Assembly (NCBI RefSeq): GCF_003987095.1
Contig: NZ_PIQA01000001.1
Span: forward strand, 868,001 to 932,000
Origin: Idiomarina piscisalsi
Lineage (GTDB): Bacteria > Pseudomonadota > Gammaproteobacteria > Enterobacterales > Alteromonadaceae
Reading direction: 5' to 3'
DNA length: 64,000 nt
Below the pieces are notes generated by a model. It was not told the origin of the DNA and made no database searches. It was given only the letters and a program-made list of their open reading frames with translations. The position numbers were made by a program, and so were the translations under genes. Each line of letters begins with the position of its first letter. The stretch's first letter is position 1. Shown in pieces: positions 55,229-64,000 of this stretch.

Positions 55229-56123
55229 CTACCATTGGTACGTGTTAGGTCCTGGTGCTATTAGCGGACTCATCGCCTGCCATTTGCTTGAAACTAAGCA
55301 GCAATGCTCGGTTTTAACTCGCAGCACAGAGTCTGAGAATGGTCAGTTAAACCTGAAAGACGTCGCGGGCAGTAACACATATACTTTACCCTTTCTTCCG
55401 GCTCGGAAATCTCAGCTCACCAAAAAACCTGTATTTATTGTTGCAGTAAAAGCATTTGATGTCGTAAATGCTCTGGAAGAGATCACCTCGACTCCCGGCT
55501 TTCAAAAAGATATGCCAATAATTCTGAGTCATAACGGCATGCTTGAGCTGCCTAACTCACTAACCTCATTGAATATTTATCACCTAGTGACCACCCATGG
55601 TGCGGTGAAGTTTGCTCAAGAGCCAACACATATTGTCATTGAGCACCGTGGGAAAGGTCGAAGCTGGCTACAACGGAAAGAAAATAAGGCAGACTTCGAG
55701 GCGATTTTAGCAAAGAGTTTTAAGCCCATTCTTTTTGAAAGCGATATTCAGACCCGCCGTTGGTCAAAGCTTTTAATTAATTGCGTAATAAACCCGTTAA
55801 CCGCCATTCATCAGTGCAACAATGGCGAGTTGCTTAAGGCTGAATGGCAGGAAGTTATTCAATCGTTGGTCAACGAAGCGGTCTGTGTTGCTCGCGTCGA
55901 ACAGGTCAGTTTAGATGCCAAGAGTGTTTACGAGGAAATACTAAGAGTCGCTGGCGAAACCCGAAATAATGAGTCATCAATGAGACAAGATATACGTCAT
56001 AATCGCCGTACTGAAATTGACTATCTAACGGGATACATTATCAAAAAAGCAAAAAAAGCCGGCTTACAAGTGCCGGCTCACGAAAAGCTCATGAAAGACT
56101 TTATCAGTCTTTATCCTCAATAA
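55218..56123 (+). CDS. panE: 2-dehydropantoate 2-reductase (ketopantoate reductase family)
   Basis: NADPH-dependent reductase in pantothenate synthesis. 301 residues: Rossmann [33 protein letters not shown], catalytic Lys/Asn region [16 protein letters not shown], and [22 protein letters not shown] near the end. ATG at 55218 lies in the end of ampG with GAGG upstream. Its last 20 bp overlap the convergent ribBX. Confidence 0.92.
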   Translation: MQTDYHWYVLGPGAISGLIACHLLETKQQCSVLTRSTESENGQLNLKDVAGSNTYTLPFLPARKSQLTKKPVFIVAVKAFDVVNALEEITSTPGFQKDMPIILSHNGMLELPNSLTSLNIYHLVTTHGAVKFAQEPTHIVIEHRGKGRSWLQRKENKADFEAILAKSFKPILFESDIQTRRWSKLLINCVINPLTAIHQCNNGELLKAEWQEVIQSLVNEAVCVARVEQVSLDAKSVYEEILRVAGETRNNESSMRQDIRHNRRTEIDYLTGYIIKKAKKAGLQVPAHEKLMKDFISLYPQ

Positions 56124-57219
56124 AATCGACCACCTCTAAGCCAAAGCCGGACAGCGCAGAGTAACGCTTCGGTGAGCTCATCAGGCGCATTTTATGAATA
56201 TTTAAATCCGCCAATATTTGTGATCCTAAGCCGACATTACGTGACGCATTTGAAGCCGACGCCGTTGGCTTATGCTCACCATGGTCTTGCGCCTCAAACT
56301 CTTTTACCTGCGCAATAATATCTTCTGGCGTTTGCTGGCGACCAATAATCACTAATACACCGTCATTCTCGGCAATGTAAGACATTGCTTTCTGAATTGG
56401 CCAACTGCGCTTGGCGGCTCTGTCCGTTAAGAACGTATCATGGAAAGTATCCTGTAAATGCACACGCACATTGGTCACTTTGTCTGCGGCTATGTCACCA
56501 TGCACAAGTGCCTGATGCACTTGTTTATCGATTGTGTCCTGATAAGTGACCAGATGAAATTCACCAAAGGCTGTCGGTAATGAGCACTCAGCAACACGTT
56601 TAATCGTTTTTTCCTGAGTCGAGCGGTACTCGATTAAGTCCGCGATTGTGCCAACTTTAATATCATGCTGTTTCGCAAAAGCTTCCAAGTCTGGGCGGCG
56701 TGCCATAGTACCGTCTTCATTCAGCACTTCCACAATAACAGAAGCAGGCTCGAACCCTGCTAAGCGTGCCAAGTCGCAGCCCGCTTCGGTATGCCCGGCG
56801 CGATTTAATACACCGCCCGATTTTGCTTTTAATGGGAATATGTGTCCCGGCATAACTAAGTCTTCAGGCTTAGCATCCTTTTTCACAGCATCCAGCACAG
56901 TCTTCGCGCGGTCGGCTGCCGAAATACCTGTTGTAACGCCCTCTGCCGCTTCAATAGAAACGGTGAAATTTGTTGCATAAGGCGCGTTATTTTTATCCAC
57001 CATCAGCGGTAAGTTCAGTTGCTGACAACGCTCTTCAGTTAAGGTTAAGCAAATAAGTCCACGGCCGTATCGGGCCATAAAATTGATGGCTTCTGGTGTC
57101 ACACATTCAGCGGCAATGATGAGATCGCCTTCGTTCTCGCGATCTTCATCGTCCATCAGAATCACCATTTTGCCCTGACGGATGTCTTCAATAATTTCTT
57201 CTGTGCTATGCAATGACAT
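56104..57219 (-). CDS. ribBX: 3,4-dihydroxy-2-butanone-4-phosphate synthase with degenerate GTP cyclohydrolase II domain (RibBX type)
   Basis: 371 residues. Residues 1-205 are a full DHBP synthase: [12 protein letters not shown] acidic loop, [42 protein letters not shown]. Residues 206-371 align with GTP cyclohydrolase II but the zinc-binding cysteines (C-x10-C-x-C) are missing: the region reads [16 protein letters not shown]. So only the RibB reaction is expected. This RibBX arrangement is known in several gammaproteobacteria. Confidence 0.92.
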   Translation of the reverse strand: MSLHSTEEIIEDIRQGKMVILMDDEDRENEGDLIIAAECVTPEAINFMARYGRGLICLTLTEERCQQLNLPLMVDKNNAPYATNFTVSIEAAEGVTTGISAADRAKTVLDAVKKDAKPEDLVMPGHIFPLKAKSGGVLNRAGHTEAGCDLARLAGFEPASVIVEVLNEDGTMARRPDLEAFAKQHDIKVGTIADLIEYRSTQEKTIKRVAECSLPTAFGEFHLVTYQDTIDKQVHQALVHGDIAADKVTNVRVHLQDTFHDTFLTDRAAKRSWPIQKAMSYIAENDGVLVIIGRQQTPEDIIAQVKEFEAQDHGEHKPTASASNASRNVGLGSQILADLNIHKMRLMSSPKRYSALSGFGLEVVDFIEDKD

Positions 57220-57230
57220 AACGCTTAACC

Positions 57231-58361
57231 TTATCCTTTTATGAGTTGCGGTACCGCGATAACCCGCTGGTCATCACCCACCTGACGGCGGTCCGTTACC
57301 TTAAAACGTACCGCTTTATCCAAACTTTTTGGTTCTTCAATATCAAATAGCGAACGTGCCGCATCACCCAATAACTGCCCCGAAGAGTACATCATAAGTC
57401 GATCGCAATAACCGTTTTCTATCAGCGCAGCTGCCAACGAAGCACCACACTCAGTCCAAACTTGATTCACTTCCCGTTTAGCCAGCTCAGTCATCAAAGC
57501 GCCCAGCTCAACTTTTCCGCTGTCTGCTTTATCAATTATAACCTCGTGGCAATGAGAATGGCGGCTCGGTTTTCCCGGCTCGCATCTGACTAACCATACC
57601 GGCGCGGATGACTCAAAAATTCTAGCATCATCAGTCACTCGGTTTTGGCTGTCGATAATTATACGTATAGGCTGTTTTAACGATTCAGGCAGGGCCCGTG
57701 TTTTTGGCCACTGACTCTCCCGAACCGTTAACATCGGATTGTCTTGTAAAATAGTGTCAGCACCTGTAAGAATTGCGTCTGATTGTGCACGCCAATACTG
57801 AACATCAGACCGGGCATGGGGGCCAGTTATCCATTGGCTTCGGCCATCAGACAGCGCAGTTTTCCCATCCAGTGACGACGCCATTTTAACGGTCACAAAC
57901 GGACGTTGATGCCGCATTCTCGACAAGAAACCTGGGTTCAGCTGTTCTGCTGACTTTTCCAAAACGCCCACCAAAACGTCAATATCCGCTTCATGCAAGC
58001 GCTTTATACCGTTACCGCTGACTCGTGGGTTAGGGTCGTGCATGGCAACAACAACCCGGGCAACGCCCGCATCAACCAGTGCATCTGCACAGGGTGGAGT
58101 ACGCCCCATATGGCTGCAGGGCTCTAAAGTCACATAAGCGGTTGCACCTTGCGCTTTGGCACCTGCTTGCTTTAAGGCATGAATTTCCGCATGAGGTTCG
58201 CCTGCCTGCTGATGCCAGCCTTCACCAATAATTGTATTGTTCTTACTGATGACGCAACCAACCGCAGGGTTCGGACGTGTTGTCATGATGCCGCGGCGCG
58301 CGAGTTCTATCGCACGGTGCATCATTTCATGATCTATTTTTAACTGCGACGGCTTAATCAT
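57231..58361 (-). CDS. ribD: Riboflavin biosynthesis protein RibD (deaminase/reductase)
   Basis: Bifunctional enzyme of riboflavin synthesis, 376 residues. N-terminal cytidine-deaminase-like domain with PHAEIHAL and [15 protein letters not shown] (zinc ligands); C-terminal NADPH reductase with [22 protein letters not shown] and [13 protein letters not shown]. Overlaps nrdR by 8 bp. Confidence 0.95.
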   Translation of the reverse strand: MIKPSQLKIDHEMMHRAIELARRGIMTTRPNPAVGCVISKNNTIIGEGWHQQAGEPHAEIHALKQAGAKAQGATAYVTLEPCSHMGRTPPCADALVDAGVARVVVAMHDPNPRVSGNGIKRLHEADIDVLVGVLEKSAEQLNPGFLSRMRHQRPFVTVKMASSLDGKTALSDGRSQWITGPHARSDVQYWRAQSDAILTGADTILQDNPMLTVRESQWPKTRALPESLKQPIRIIIDSQNRVTDDARIFESSAPVWLVRCEPGKPSRHSHCHEVIIDKADSGKVELGALMTELAKREVNQVWTECGASLAAALIENGYCDRLMMYSSGQLLGDAARSLFDIEEPKSLDKAVRFKVTDRRQVGDDQRVIAVPQLIKG

Positions 58362-58803
58362 TCAGACGAGCGATTTCTTCGCCAAACTCTCGAATATCTT
58401 CAAACGAGCGATAAACAGACGCAAACCTGACGTAGGCCACTTTATCGATTTGCTTAAGGTTTTCCATAACTAACCCACCAATAAAGTTGCTGGTAATTTC
58501 GCGCTCACCCGTTGCACGGATACTCGACTTAATTTTGTTAATCGCCTGCTCCATTAATTCCAGGCTCACAGGACGTTTTTCCAGAGCTCTTAATAAACCA
58601 TTGCGCAGTTTGTCTTCGTTGAACGGCTCCCTCGAGCCATCAGTTTTAATAACCCGCGGCATAATGAGTTCAGCCGTTTCAAAAGTCGTAAAGCGCTCCT
58701 TGCAATGATTACACTCGCGCCGGCGACGCACCGAGGCGCCATCCGCAACTAAGCGCGAATCAATAACCTTGGTGTCTTGTGTGCCACAAAATGGACAATG
58801 CAT
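58354..58803 (-). CDS. nrdR: Transcriptional repressor NrdR
   Basis: 149 residues: zinc ribbon [17 protein letters not shown] with CNHCKERF, and an ATP-cone domain ([24 protein letters not shown]). Represses ribonucleotide reductase genes according to ATP/dATP. First gene of nrdR-ribD-ribBX. Confidence 0.97.
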   Translation of the reverse strand: MHCPFCGTQDTKVIDSRLVADGASVRRRRECNHCKERFTTFETAELIMPRVIKTDGSREPFNEDKLRNGLLRALEKRPVSLELMEQAINKIKSSIRATGEREITSNFIGGLVMENLKQIDKVAYVRFASVYRSFEDIREFGEEIARLND

Positions 58804-58854
58804 TGCCTGACTCCTTTAAGTGCGCTTTACAACTCGTTTAACGACGGTGCGTAA

Positions 58855-60111
58855 TTATCCGTATACCGGAAAGTTAGCGCACAACGCTTTTACTTGTTCA
58901 CGCACTTCTGCAATTTTGCTTTCGTTAGAAATATCGTCCAAAACATCGCAAATCCAGTTGGCTACCTGCTCGGCTTCGGCTTCTTTAAAACCTCGGCGGG
59001 TAATTGCAGGTGTACCTAAACGCAAACCAGATGTCACAAAAGGTGAACGTGGATCATTCGGAACCGCATTCTTATTAACCGTAATAAATGCATCGCCTAA
59101 AGCTGCATCGGCGTCTTTACCCGTAATGTCTTTGTCAATTAGGTCAACCAGGAATAAATGGTTTTGCGTGCCATTAGAAACAATCTTATAGCCACGAGAC
59201 TGCATTGCTTTGACCATTACGTTCGCATTTTTTAACACTTGTTGTTGGTACGCTTTAAATTCAGGCTGCAAAGCTTCCTGGAATGCTACGGCTTTACCAG
59301 CAATAACATGGCAAAGTGGGCCACCTTGGTTACCCGGGAATACGGCACTGTTCAGTTTCTTGTGCAGTTTTTCATCATCACTGCCGGAAATAATTAAGCC
59401 GCCTCGAGGACCTGCCAGAGTTTTGTGCGTCGTCGTTGTGACAACATGTGCATAAGGCACTGGGTTTGGATATTCACCGGCAGCAATTAAGCCCGCTACA
59501 TGCGCCATATCAACCATTAAATAAGCGTCGACTTTATCGGCAATCTCACGGAATTTTTTCCAGTCAACAACGCCTGAGTATGCTGAAAAACCTGCAACAA
59601 TCACTTTTGGCTTATGTTCTTGCGCCAGCTTTTCAACTTCGGCGTAGTCTATTTCGCCAGTGCTTTCATCCAGACCATAAGACACTGCGTTGTACAATTT
59701 ACCGGAGAAGTTAACACCAGAGCCGTGTGTTAAGTGGCCGCCATGAGCCAGGCTCATACCTAAGAAAGTGTCACCCGCCTCCATTAATGCCATAAAAGCG
59801 GCGGTGTTTGCTTGTGAACCAGAATGCGGTTGCACGTTTGCGTACTTTGCACCGAATAACTCTTTTGCACGCTCAATAGCCAAGTCTTCGACTTTATCGA
59901 CAAACTCACAGCCACCATAATAACGCTTGTGCGGATAGCCTTCTGCGTACTTATTTGTCAGCTGAGAGCCTTGCGCCTGCATAACTCGCGGACTGGTGTA
60001 GTTTTCAGATGCTATCAGTTCAATGTGTTGTTCCTGACGCTCAACTTCGCCTTGCATCGCTTGCCATAAGTCCGCATCAAAGTCGGCAATGTTCATCTCA
60101 GATTTCAGCAT
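58855..60111 (-). CDS. glyA: Serine hydroxymethyltransferase
   Basis: PLP enzyme interconverting serine and glycine with tetrahydrofolate. 418 residues. [55 protein letters not shown] and [13 protein letters not shown] with the PLP lysine. Start at [12 protein letters not shown] (60111), with GGAGAG upstream; the TTG frame to 60129 is not supported. Upstream of nrdR as in other gammaproteobacteria. Confidence 0.97.
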   Translation of the reverse strand: MLKSEMNIADFDADLWQAMQGEVERQEQHIELIASENYTSPRVMQAQGSQLTNKYAEGYPHKRYYGGCEFVDKVEDLAIERAKELFGAKYANVQPHSGSQANTAAFMALMEAGDTFLGMSLAHGGHLTHGSGVNFSGKLYNAVSYGLDESTGEIDYAEVEKLAQEHKPKVIVAGFSAYSGVVDWKKFREIADKVDAYLMVDMAHVAGLIAAGEYPNPVPYAHVVTTTTHKTLAGPRGGLIISGSDDEKLHKKLNSAVFPGNQGGPLCHVIAGKAVAFQEALQPEFKAYQQQVLKNANVMVKAMQSRGYKIVSNGTQNHLFLVDLIDKDITGKDADAALGDAFITVNKNAVPNDPRSPFVTSGLRLGTPAITRRGFKEAEAEQVANWICDVLDDISNESKIAEVREQVKALCANFPVYG

Positions 60112-60270
60112 TACAGCTCTCCAAATCATTAAATGGTCTTAATTTGTCGGGTATTTTACCTTAAAACACAAATGAGTGCCTAGTTCAGCGCAACAAAGTT
60201 TGGGGATGTTCGTAAATAACAGTAAACTATGCAGTAACTTTTTTGTTGATAGGAAGGATTTTACGTCGCT

Positions 60271-61935
60271 ATGGCGCAATATATCTATTCAATGTCTCAG
60301 GTGAGCAAAGTTGTTCCGCCTAAGAAGACCATATTAAAAGACATTTCTTTGTCATTTTTCCCGGGTGCCAAAATTGGTGTTTTAGGTTTAAACGGCGCCG
60401 GTAAGTCAACCTTACTTCGTATTATGGCCGGGGTTGATAAAGAGTATGAGGGTGAAGCTCGCGCTTTATCGGGAACTCAAATTGGCTACCTGCCTCAGGA
60501 GCCAGAGCTGGACGAAAATAAAACGGTGAAAGAAACCGTTGAAGAAGCGGTGGCGGACGTTAAAGAGGCCTTCGCTAAGCTCGATGAAATTTACGCGGCC
60601 TACGCTGACGAAAATGCCGACTTTGACGCCCTGTCAAAAGAGCAAGGCGAGCTAGAGGCTTTGCTACAGGCTAAGGACGGTCACAACATCGACAATATTC
60701 TTGAACGTGCAGCCGATGCACTACGTTTACCAGAGTGGGATGCCAAAATAGGCAACTTGTCAGGTGGTGAACGCCGTCGTGTGGCTATCTGCCGTTTATT
60801 GTTATCGAAGCCAGATATGCTCCTTCTCGACGAACCAACAAACCACTTAGACGCTGAATCTGTTGCTTGGTTAGAGCGCTTCCTGCACGATTACACCGGT
60901 ACCGTCGTTGCCATTACCCACGACCGTTATTTCCTTGATAACGTTGCTGGTTGGATCCTGGAGCTTGACCGGGGCTATGGTATTCCGTGGGAAGGTAACT
61001 ACTCCTCCTGGCTGGAACAAAAAGAGAAACGTTTGGCTCAGGAAGAACGCGCAGAGAAAGCTCGTCAGCGTACCATTAAGCAAGAGCTTGAGTGGGTACG
61101 TACTAACCCGAAAGGCCGCCAGGCGAAAAGCAAAGCGCGTCTTAACCGCTTTGAAGAGCTGCAAAGTGGCGATTATCAGAAGCGCAACGAGACCAACGAG
61201 TTGTTTATTCCGCCAGGCCCTCGTCTGGGTGACAAAGTCATTGAAGTTAATGGTATTAGCAAAGCTTACGAGAAGCGCCAGCTTATCGATAACCTAAGCT
61301 TCAGTGTTCCTAAGGGTGCCATCGTCGGTATTATTGGTCCTAACGGTGCAGGTAAGTCCACCTTATTCCGCATGATCAGCGGCGAAGAAAAGCCGGACAG
61401 CGGCTCTATCGAATTAGGTGAAACCGTGCAACTGGCCAGTGTTGATCAGTTCCGTGACAGCATGGACGACAGCAAGACTGTTTTTGAAGAAATTACCGAC
61501 GGTAATGACATTCTTAAAATTGGTAACTTCGAGGTTAATGGTCGCGCTTATGTGGGCCGCTTTAACTTCCGTGGTACCGACCAACAAAAACGTATTGGCG
61601 AATTGTCTGGTGGTGAGCGTAACCGGGTTCATTTAGCGAAGCTGTTAAAAGCCGGCGGCAACGTACTGTTGCTCGATGAGCCAACCAACGACTTAGACGT
61701 TGAAACCTTGCGTGCACTTGAGGAAGCCATTCTGGAATTCCCGGGCTCTGTCATGGTTATCTCGCACGACCGTTGGTTCCTTGATCGTATCGCTACCCAT
61801 ATTCTGGATTACCGTGATGAAGGTGAAGTGGTCTTCTACGAAGGTAACTACAGCGACTACGAAGCTTACATGAAAGAGAAATTTGGTGAGCAGGCGATGG
61901 AGCCACACCGTATTAAGTATAAGCCTATCGGCTAA
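60271..61935 (+). CDS. ettA: Energy-dependent translational throttle protein EttA (ABC-F)
   Basis: Soluble ABC-F ATPase that binds the ribosomal E site and gates the first elongation step according to ATP/ADP. 554 residues, two ATPase domains: GLNGAGKSTLLRI and LSGGERRRVA; GPNGAGKSTLFRM and LSGGERNRVHLA, with the linker NPKGRQAKSKARLNRFEEL and DEPTNHLD/DEPTNDLD Walker B motifs. Confidence 0.97.
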   Translation: MAQYIYSMSQVSKVVPPKKTILKDISLSFFPGAKIGVLGLNGAGKSTLLRIMAGVDKEYEGEARALSGTQIGYLPQEPELDENKTVKETVEEAVADVKEAFAKLDEIYAAYADENADFDALSKEQGELEALLQAKDGHNIDNILERAADALRLPEWDAKIGNLSGGERRRVAICRLLLSKPDMLLLDEPTNHLDAESVAWLERFLHDYTGTVVAITHDRYFLDNVAGWILELDRGYGIPWEGNYSSWLEQKEKRLAQEERAEKARQRTIKQELEWVRTNPKGRQAKSKARLNRFEELQSGDYQKRNETNELFIPPGPRLGDKVIEVNGISKAYEKRQLIDNLSFSVPKGAIVGIIGPNGAGKSTLFRMISGEEKPDSGSIELGETVQLASVDQFRDSMDDSKTVFEEITDGNDILKIGNFEVNGRAYVGRFNFRGTDQQKRIGELSGGERNRVHLAKLLKAGGNVLLLDEPTNDLDVETLRALEEAILEFPGSVMVISHDRWFLDRIATHILDYRDEGEVVFYEGNYSDYEAYMKEKFGEQAMEPHRIKYKPIG

Positions 61936-61941
61936 CAGCCT

Positions 61942-62691
61942 TTATAAGGGGCGAGGCTGCCAAGCCACGCCCCTTTTATTACAAATCCAGTCTGCATGCA
62001 CCCCAAAGGTCTCCGCCAGGTTGGCTTTTGTCAGCACTTCAAATGGTTGTCCGTGGCAAACCAATTCACCCTTATCCAGTAAAATCAATTCATCACAATA
62101 CTCAGCCGCCTGCGGAATATCGTGAATAGCCATGATCACTAACCTTCCCTGCTCGCTTTGTTTTTTCAGCAATTGTAAAACATTGAGCTGGTGATAAATA
62201 TCCAGTGCATTAGTCGGTTCGTCGCAGAGTAAAAGCTCTGGTTCAGCGACTAACGCCCGAGCCAGTAGCACCCTTTGCAGTTCACCACGCGACAAACGCT
62301 GAATAGAATGTCCGTTAAACTCCGACAGGTTAAGCGTTGCACACACGTTGGCGATACGCCGTTGCCGCTCTGAACGGGATATACGACTTTTTAGCAGACC
62401 AATATCGATGATATCCGCCATCGTCATATCCCATTGAGGGATGTCATCTTGAGCCATGTATGACAGTGTATTGGCACGCTCAGTGTCCTTCATAGCTGAC
62501 AACAACTGTTGATTCCAGGAAAAACGCCCTGATGCAGGTTCAATGCCGGCTATCGCTTTAAGTAACGAGCTTTTACCGGCACCATTAGGGCCTATTAGGC
62601 CCACCAATTTACCGCTGTCGATAGAGAGTGTAATATTATTTAAGCGCAGGCGAGTCTCACCTTTCAGGCTGCCATTTTCTATTGTTAGCAT
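61942..62691 (-). CDS. btuD: ABC transporter ATP-binding protein (vitamin B12 type)
   Basis: 249 residues. Walker A IGPNGAGKSSLLKA, signature LSRGELQRVLLARAL, Walker B LLLCDEPTNALD. Partner of the FecCD permease next to it. Assignment to B12 rather than iron-siderophore comes from overall BtuD-like length and gene order. Confidence 0.85.
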   Translation of the reverse strand: MLTIENGSLKGETRLRLNNITLSIDSGKLVGLIGPNGAGKSSLLKAIAGIEPASGRFSWNQQLLSAMKDTERANTLSYMAQDDIPQWDMTMADIIDIGLLKSRISRSERQRRIANVCATLNLSEFNGHSIQRLSRGELQRVLLARALVAEPELLLCDEPTNALDIYHQLNVLQLLKKQSEQGRLVIMAIHDIPQAAEYCDELILLDKGELVCHGQPFEVLTKANLAETFGVHADWICNKRGVAWQPRPL

Positions 62692-62696
62692 TGTGC

Positions 62697-63689
62697 CTAC
62701 CTCACCGCCTGCTGAGATTTCTGTCTAACCAGTAAAGCAATAAGTAAAGGAGCCCCAATAACTGCCGCAACTACACCTAATGGCAGTTCCCGACCAACAC
62801 TAATAAGGCGCACAAAAATGTCGATAGAGAGCACCAGTACCGCTCCAGCCAAGGCGCTCATCGACAGAACCTGCTTGGGGTGATTAAGCCCGACTAATCT
62901 CACCAGATGTGGTGCCAACAGCCCCACAAAACCAATAATACCAACGCTGACTACGCTACTACCTGCCAGTAACGCAACGGCTATAAGTACTAAGTTACGC
63001 CTTGCCGGATAGCTATAGCCCATGCTAACGACGGTTTCTTCGGAAAAGGTTAATGCCGTTAAAAAGCGAGACTGAGTTAACACCAATACTGCGCCGATTA
63101 AAGCAAAGGGCAGCATTAAATTCACATGTGACCAGCCCCGGTTTGCAAGGCTTCCAAGGGTCCACTGGCTCCATTCCTGAAAAGCGAATGGGTTGGGCGC
63201 CAGATACAGCAGCAATGCCATAATAGCGCCTGCCAAAGAGGAAATAGCCACACCGGCTAAAATGACCCGGTTCACATCGGCATAATTTCCCGCCATTACC
63301 ACCACGACAACGATAGCGGCTAAGCCGCCGGCCAATGCGATAAAGGGTAAAAGCCAGGAGAACGTTGGCAACAAACCAAAATAAAGCACAGCGACCGTCG
63401 TTAACGCTGCCCCGGATGAGACTCCTGTAAGTCCGGGCTCTGCGAGCGGGTTTCTGAGCAAAAGCTGCATGGCAGCGCCAGCCAGACCAAGCACCGCACC
63501 ATTGACCACTGCAAGAACCAGTCTTGGTAACCGGATATCAGCCAATATGGCCTGCTGATAAGCCGATAATGCATCGGTCCGCCACCAATCCCATAGCGTT
63601 AAGCCACTACTGCCTTGCGACAAATGCCACGCGGAGAGAGCTATAATCACGAGAGTAAGCGCTAACACCCATTTGACGATACTACTCAA
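62697..63689 (-). CDS. btuC: FecCD-family permease (vitamin B12 type)
   Basis: 330 residues, about ten helices. LRLPRLVLAVVNGAVLGLAGAAMQLLLRNPLAEPGLTGVSSGAAL and GIIGFVGLLAPHLVRLVGLNHPKQVL are the FecCD signatures; the second contains the ATPase coupling site. The open frame starts at a TTG that overlaps the end of the binding-protein gene. Confidence 0.85.
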   Translation of the reverse strand: MSSIVKWVLALTLVIIALSAWHLSQGSSGLTLWDWWRTDALSAYQQAILADIRLPRLVLAVVNGAVLGLAGAAMQLLLRNPLAEPGLTGVSSGAALTTVAVLYFGLLPTFSWLLPFIALAGGLAAIVVVVVMAGNYADVNRVILAGVAISSLAGAIMALLLYLAPNPFAFQEWSQWTLGSLANRGWSHVNLMLPFALIGAVLVLTQSRFLTALTFSEETVVSMGYSYPARRNLVLIAVALLAGSSVVSVGIIGFVGLLAPHLVRLVGLNHPKQVLSMSALAGAVLVLSIDIFVRLISVGRELPLGVVAAVIGAPLLIALLVRQKSQQAVR

Positions 63690-64000
63690 TGCTCTCTCCT
63701 GTAACCAAGCGCTTCAACATAAGCATTCGCATTTACTACGGGGCAAGACGATGTCTTGTGAGGAATAAACTGAACTTTGCTTTGTTCCGATATCCATTCT
63801 CGCACCACAGGATGATGTCGCCAAATATTAGCCAGCGCAAAGTCTGCCGTCGCCGCATCTTCAGTGAATCCTTCCATAATGACGGTGTCAGGTCGCCAGG
63901 TTATTAACTGCTCGAGATCGACCGATACTAAGTCATAACCAGCCGCTGCCGCCAAATTCTTCCAGCCCATTTTTTTGAATAGTGTGTCGGTCCAGCTCCC
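63686..64000 (-). CDS. btuF: Periplasmic substrate-binding protein (BtuF-like), partial
   Basis: The C-terminal 104 residues of a cobalamin-type binding protein; the N-terminus and start lie past the window edge. Visible: GSWTDTLFKKMGWKNLAAAAGYDL, then DLEQLITWRPDTVIMEG. Probably delivers corrinoid to BtuCD. A siderophore-binding protein cannot be excluded from this fragment. Confidence 0.75.
   Translation of the reverse strand, partial: GSWTDTLFKKMGWKNLAAAAGYDLVSVDLEQLITWRPDTVIMEGFTEDAATADFALANIWRHHPVVREWISEQSKVQFIPHKTSSCPVVNANAYVEALGYRREH

Noticed and set aside
56104-57219. Full bifunctional RibBA
   Set aside because: The GTP cyclohydrolase II zinc cysteines are absent.

Overview
The window looks like chromosomal DNA of a marine gammaproteobacterium of the order Alteromonadales, most likely Idiomarina. 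This rests on protein-level resemblance, moderate GC, a Na+-type flagellar protein (MotY), an Rnf complex, a TonB2/TtpC transport cluster and E. coli-like local gene orders. It is ordinary core chromosome: I see no prophage, insertion sequence, integron or CRISPR array. Both ends cut genes (a MATE transporter at the left, a BtuF-like binding protein at the right).

Layout. 1-1820: MATE transporter divergent from an aspartate aminotransferase. 1821-2538: AT-rich non-coding stretch with three strong DnaA boxes and an IHF-like site. 2539-2924: four identical tRNA-Asn genes in a perfect 103-bp tandem array. 2939-4461: coupled PAP2 phosphatase and glycosyltransferase. 4654-10475: rnfABCDGE-nth. 10569-16113: secreted orphan, motY, rnt, peroxiredoxin, grxD, sodB, TM2 protein, fadR. 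16257-21347: dsbB, ycgN, mltB-like, ycgL, rnd, fadD. 21437-26221: hydrolase, slp, tsaB, yoaA/dinG-type helicase and two small glutamine-rich proteins. 26338-33623: complete histidine operon hisGDCBHAFIE with leader peptide and attenuator. 33635-43057: MATE, hydrolase, MAPEG protein, adk, htpG (with a sigma-32-type promoter), recR, ybaB, dnaX (with an A10 slippery tract), apt, orphan receiver. 43088-43210: an unlisted 40-residue membrane protein. 43343-48346: TonB2-type system (DUF3450, TtpC, ExbB, ExbD, TonB, TPR). 48824-50571: priC, histone deacetylase-like and ComFB genes, overlapping. 50584-50697: 4.5S RNA. 50772-52620: enoyl-CoA hydratase and KAS III. 52750-56123: yajG, ppiA, ampG, panE. 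56104-60111: ribBX, ribD, nrdR, glyA. 60271-64000: ettA and btuD, btuC, btuF.

Functional threads: membrane redox and iron-sulfur proteins (Rnf, Nth); oxidative stress (peroxiredoxin, Grx4, SodB); fatty-acid control, where fadR and fadD both carry FadR-like operators; histidine synthesis under attenuation; energised outer-membrane uptake (TonB2 cluster) plus vitamin B12 import.

The most interesting signals are regulatory or very small: the DnaA-box cluster beside the tRNA array, a 23-bp tandem repeat that puts the same hexapeptide and stop codon in all three frames at the end of the TM2 gene, the dnaX A10 tract with stop codons just downstream in both shifted frames, the 40-residue membrane protein beside a stand-alone receiver, two small proteins sharing a C-terminal tail on either side of tsaB-yoaA, and the overlapping priC-deacetylase-ComFB operon. 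I did not find a clearly new multi-gene system.
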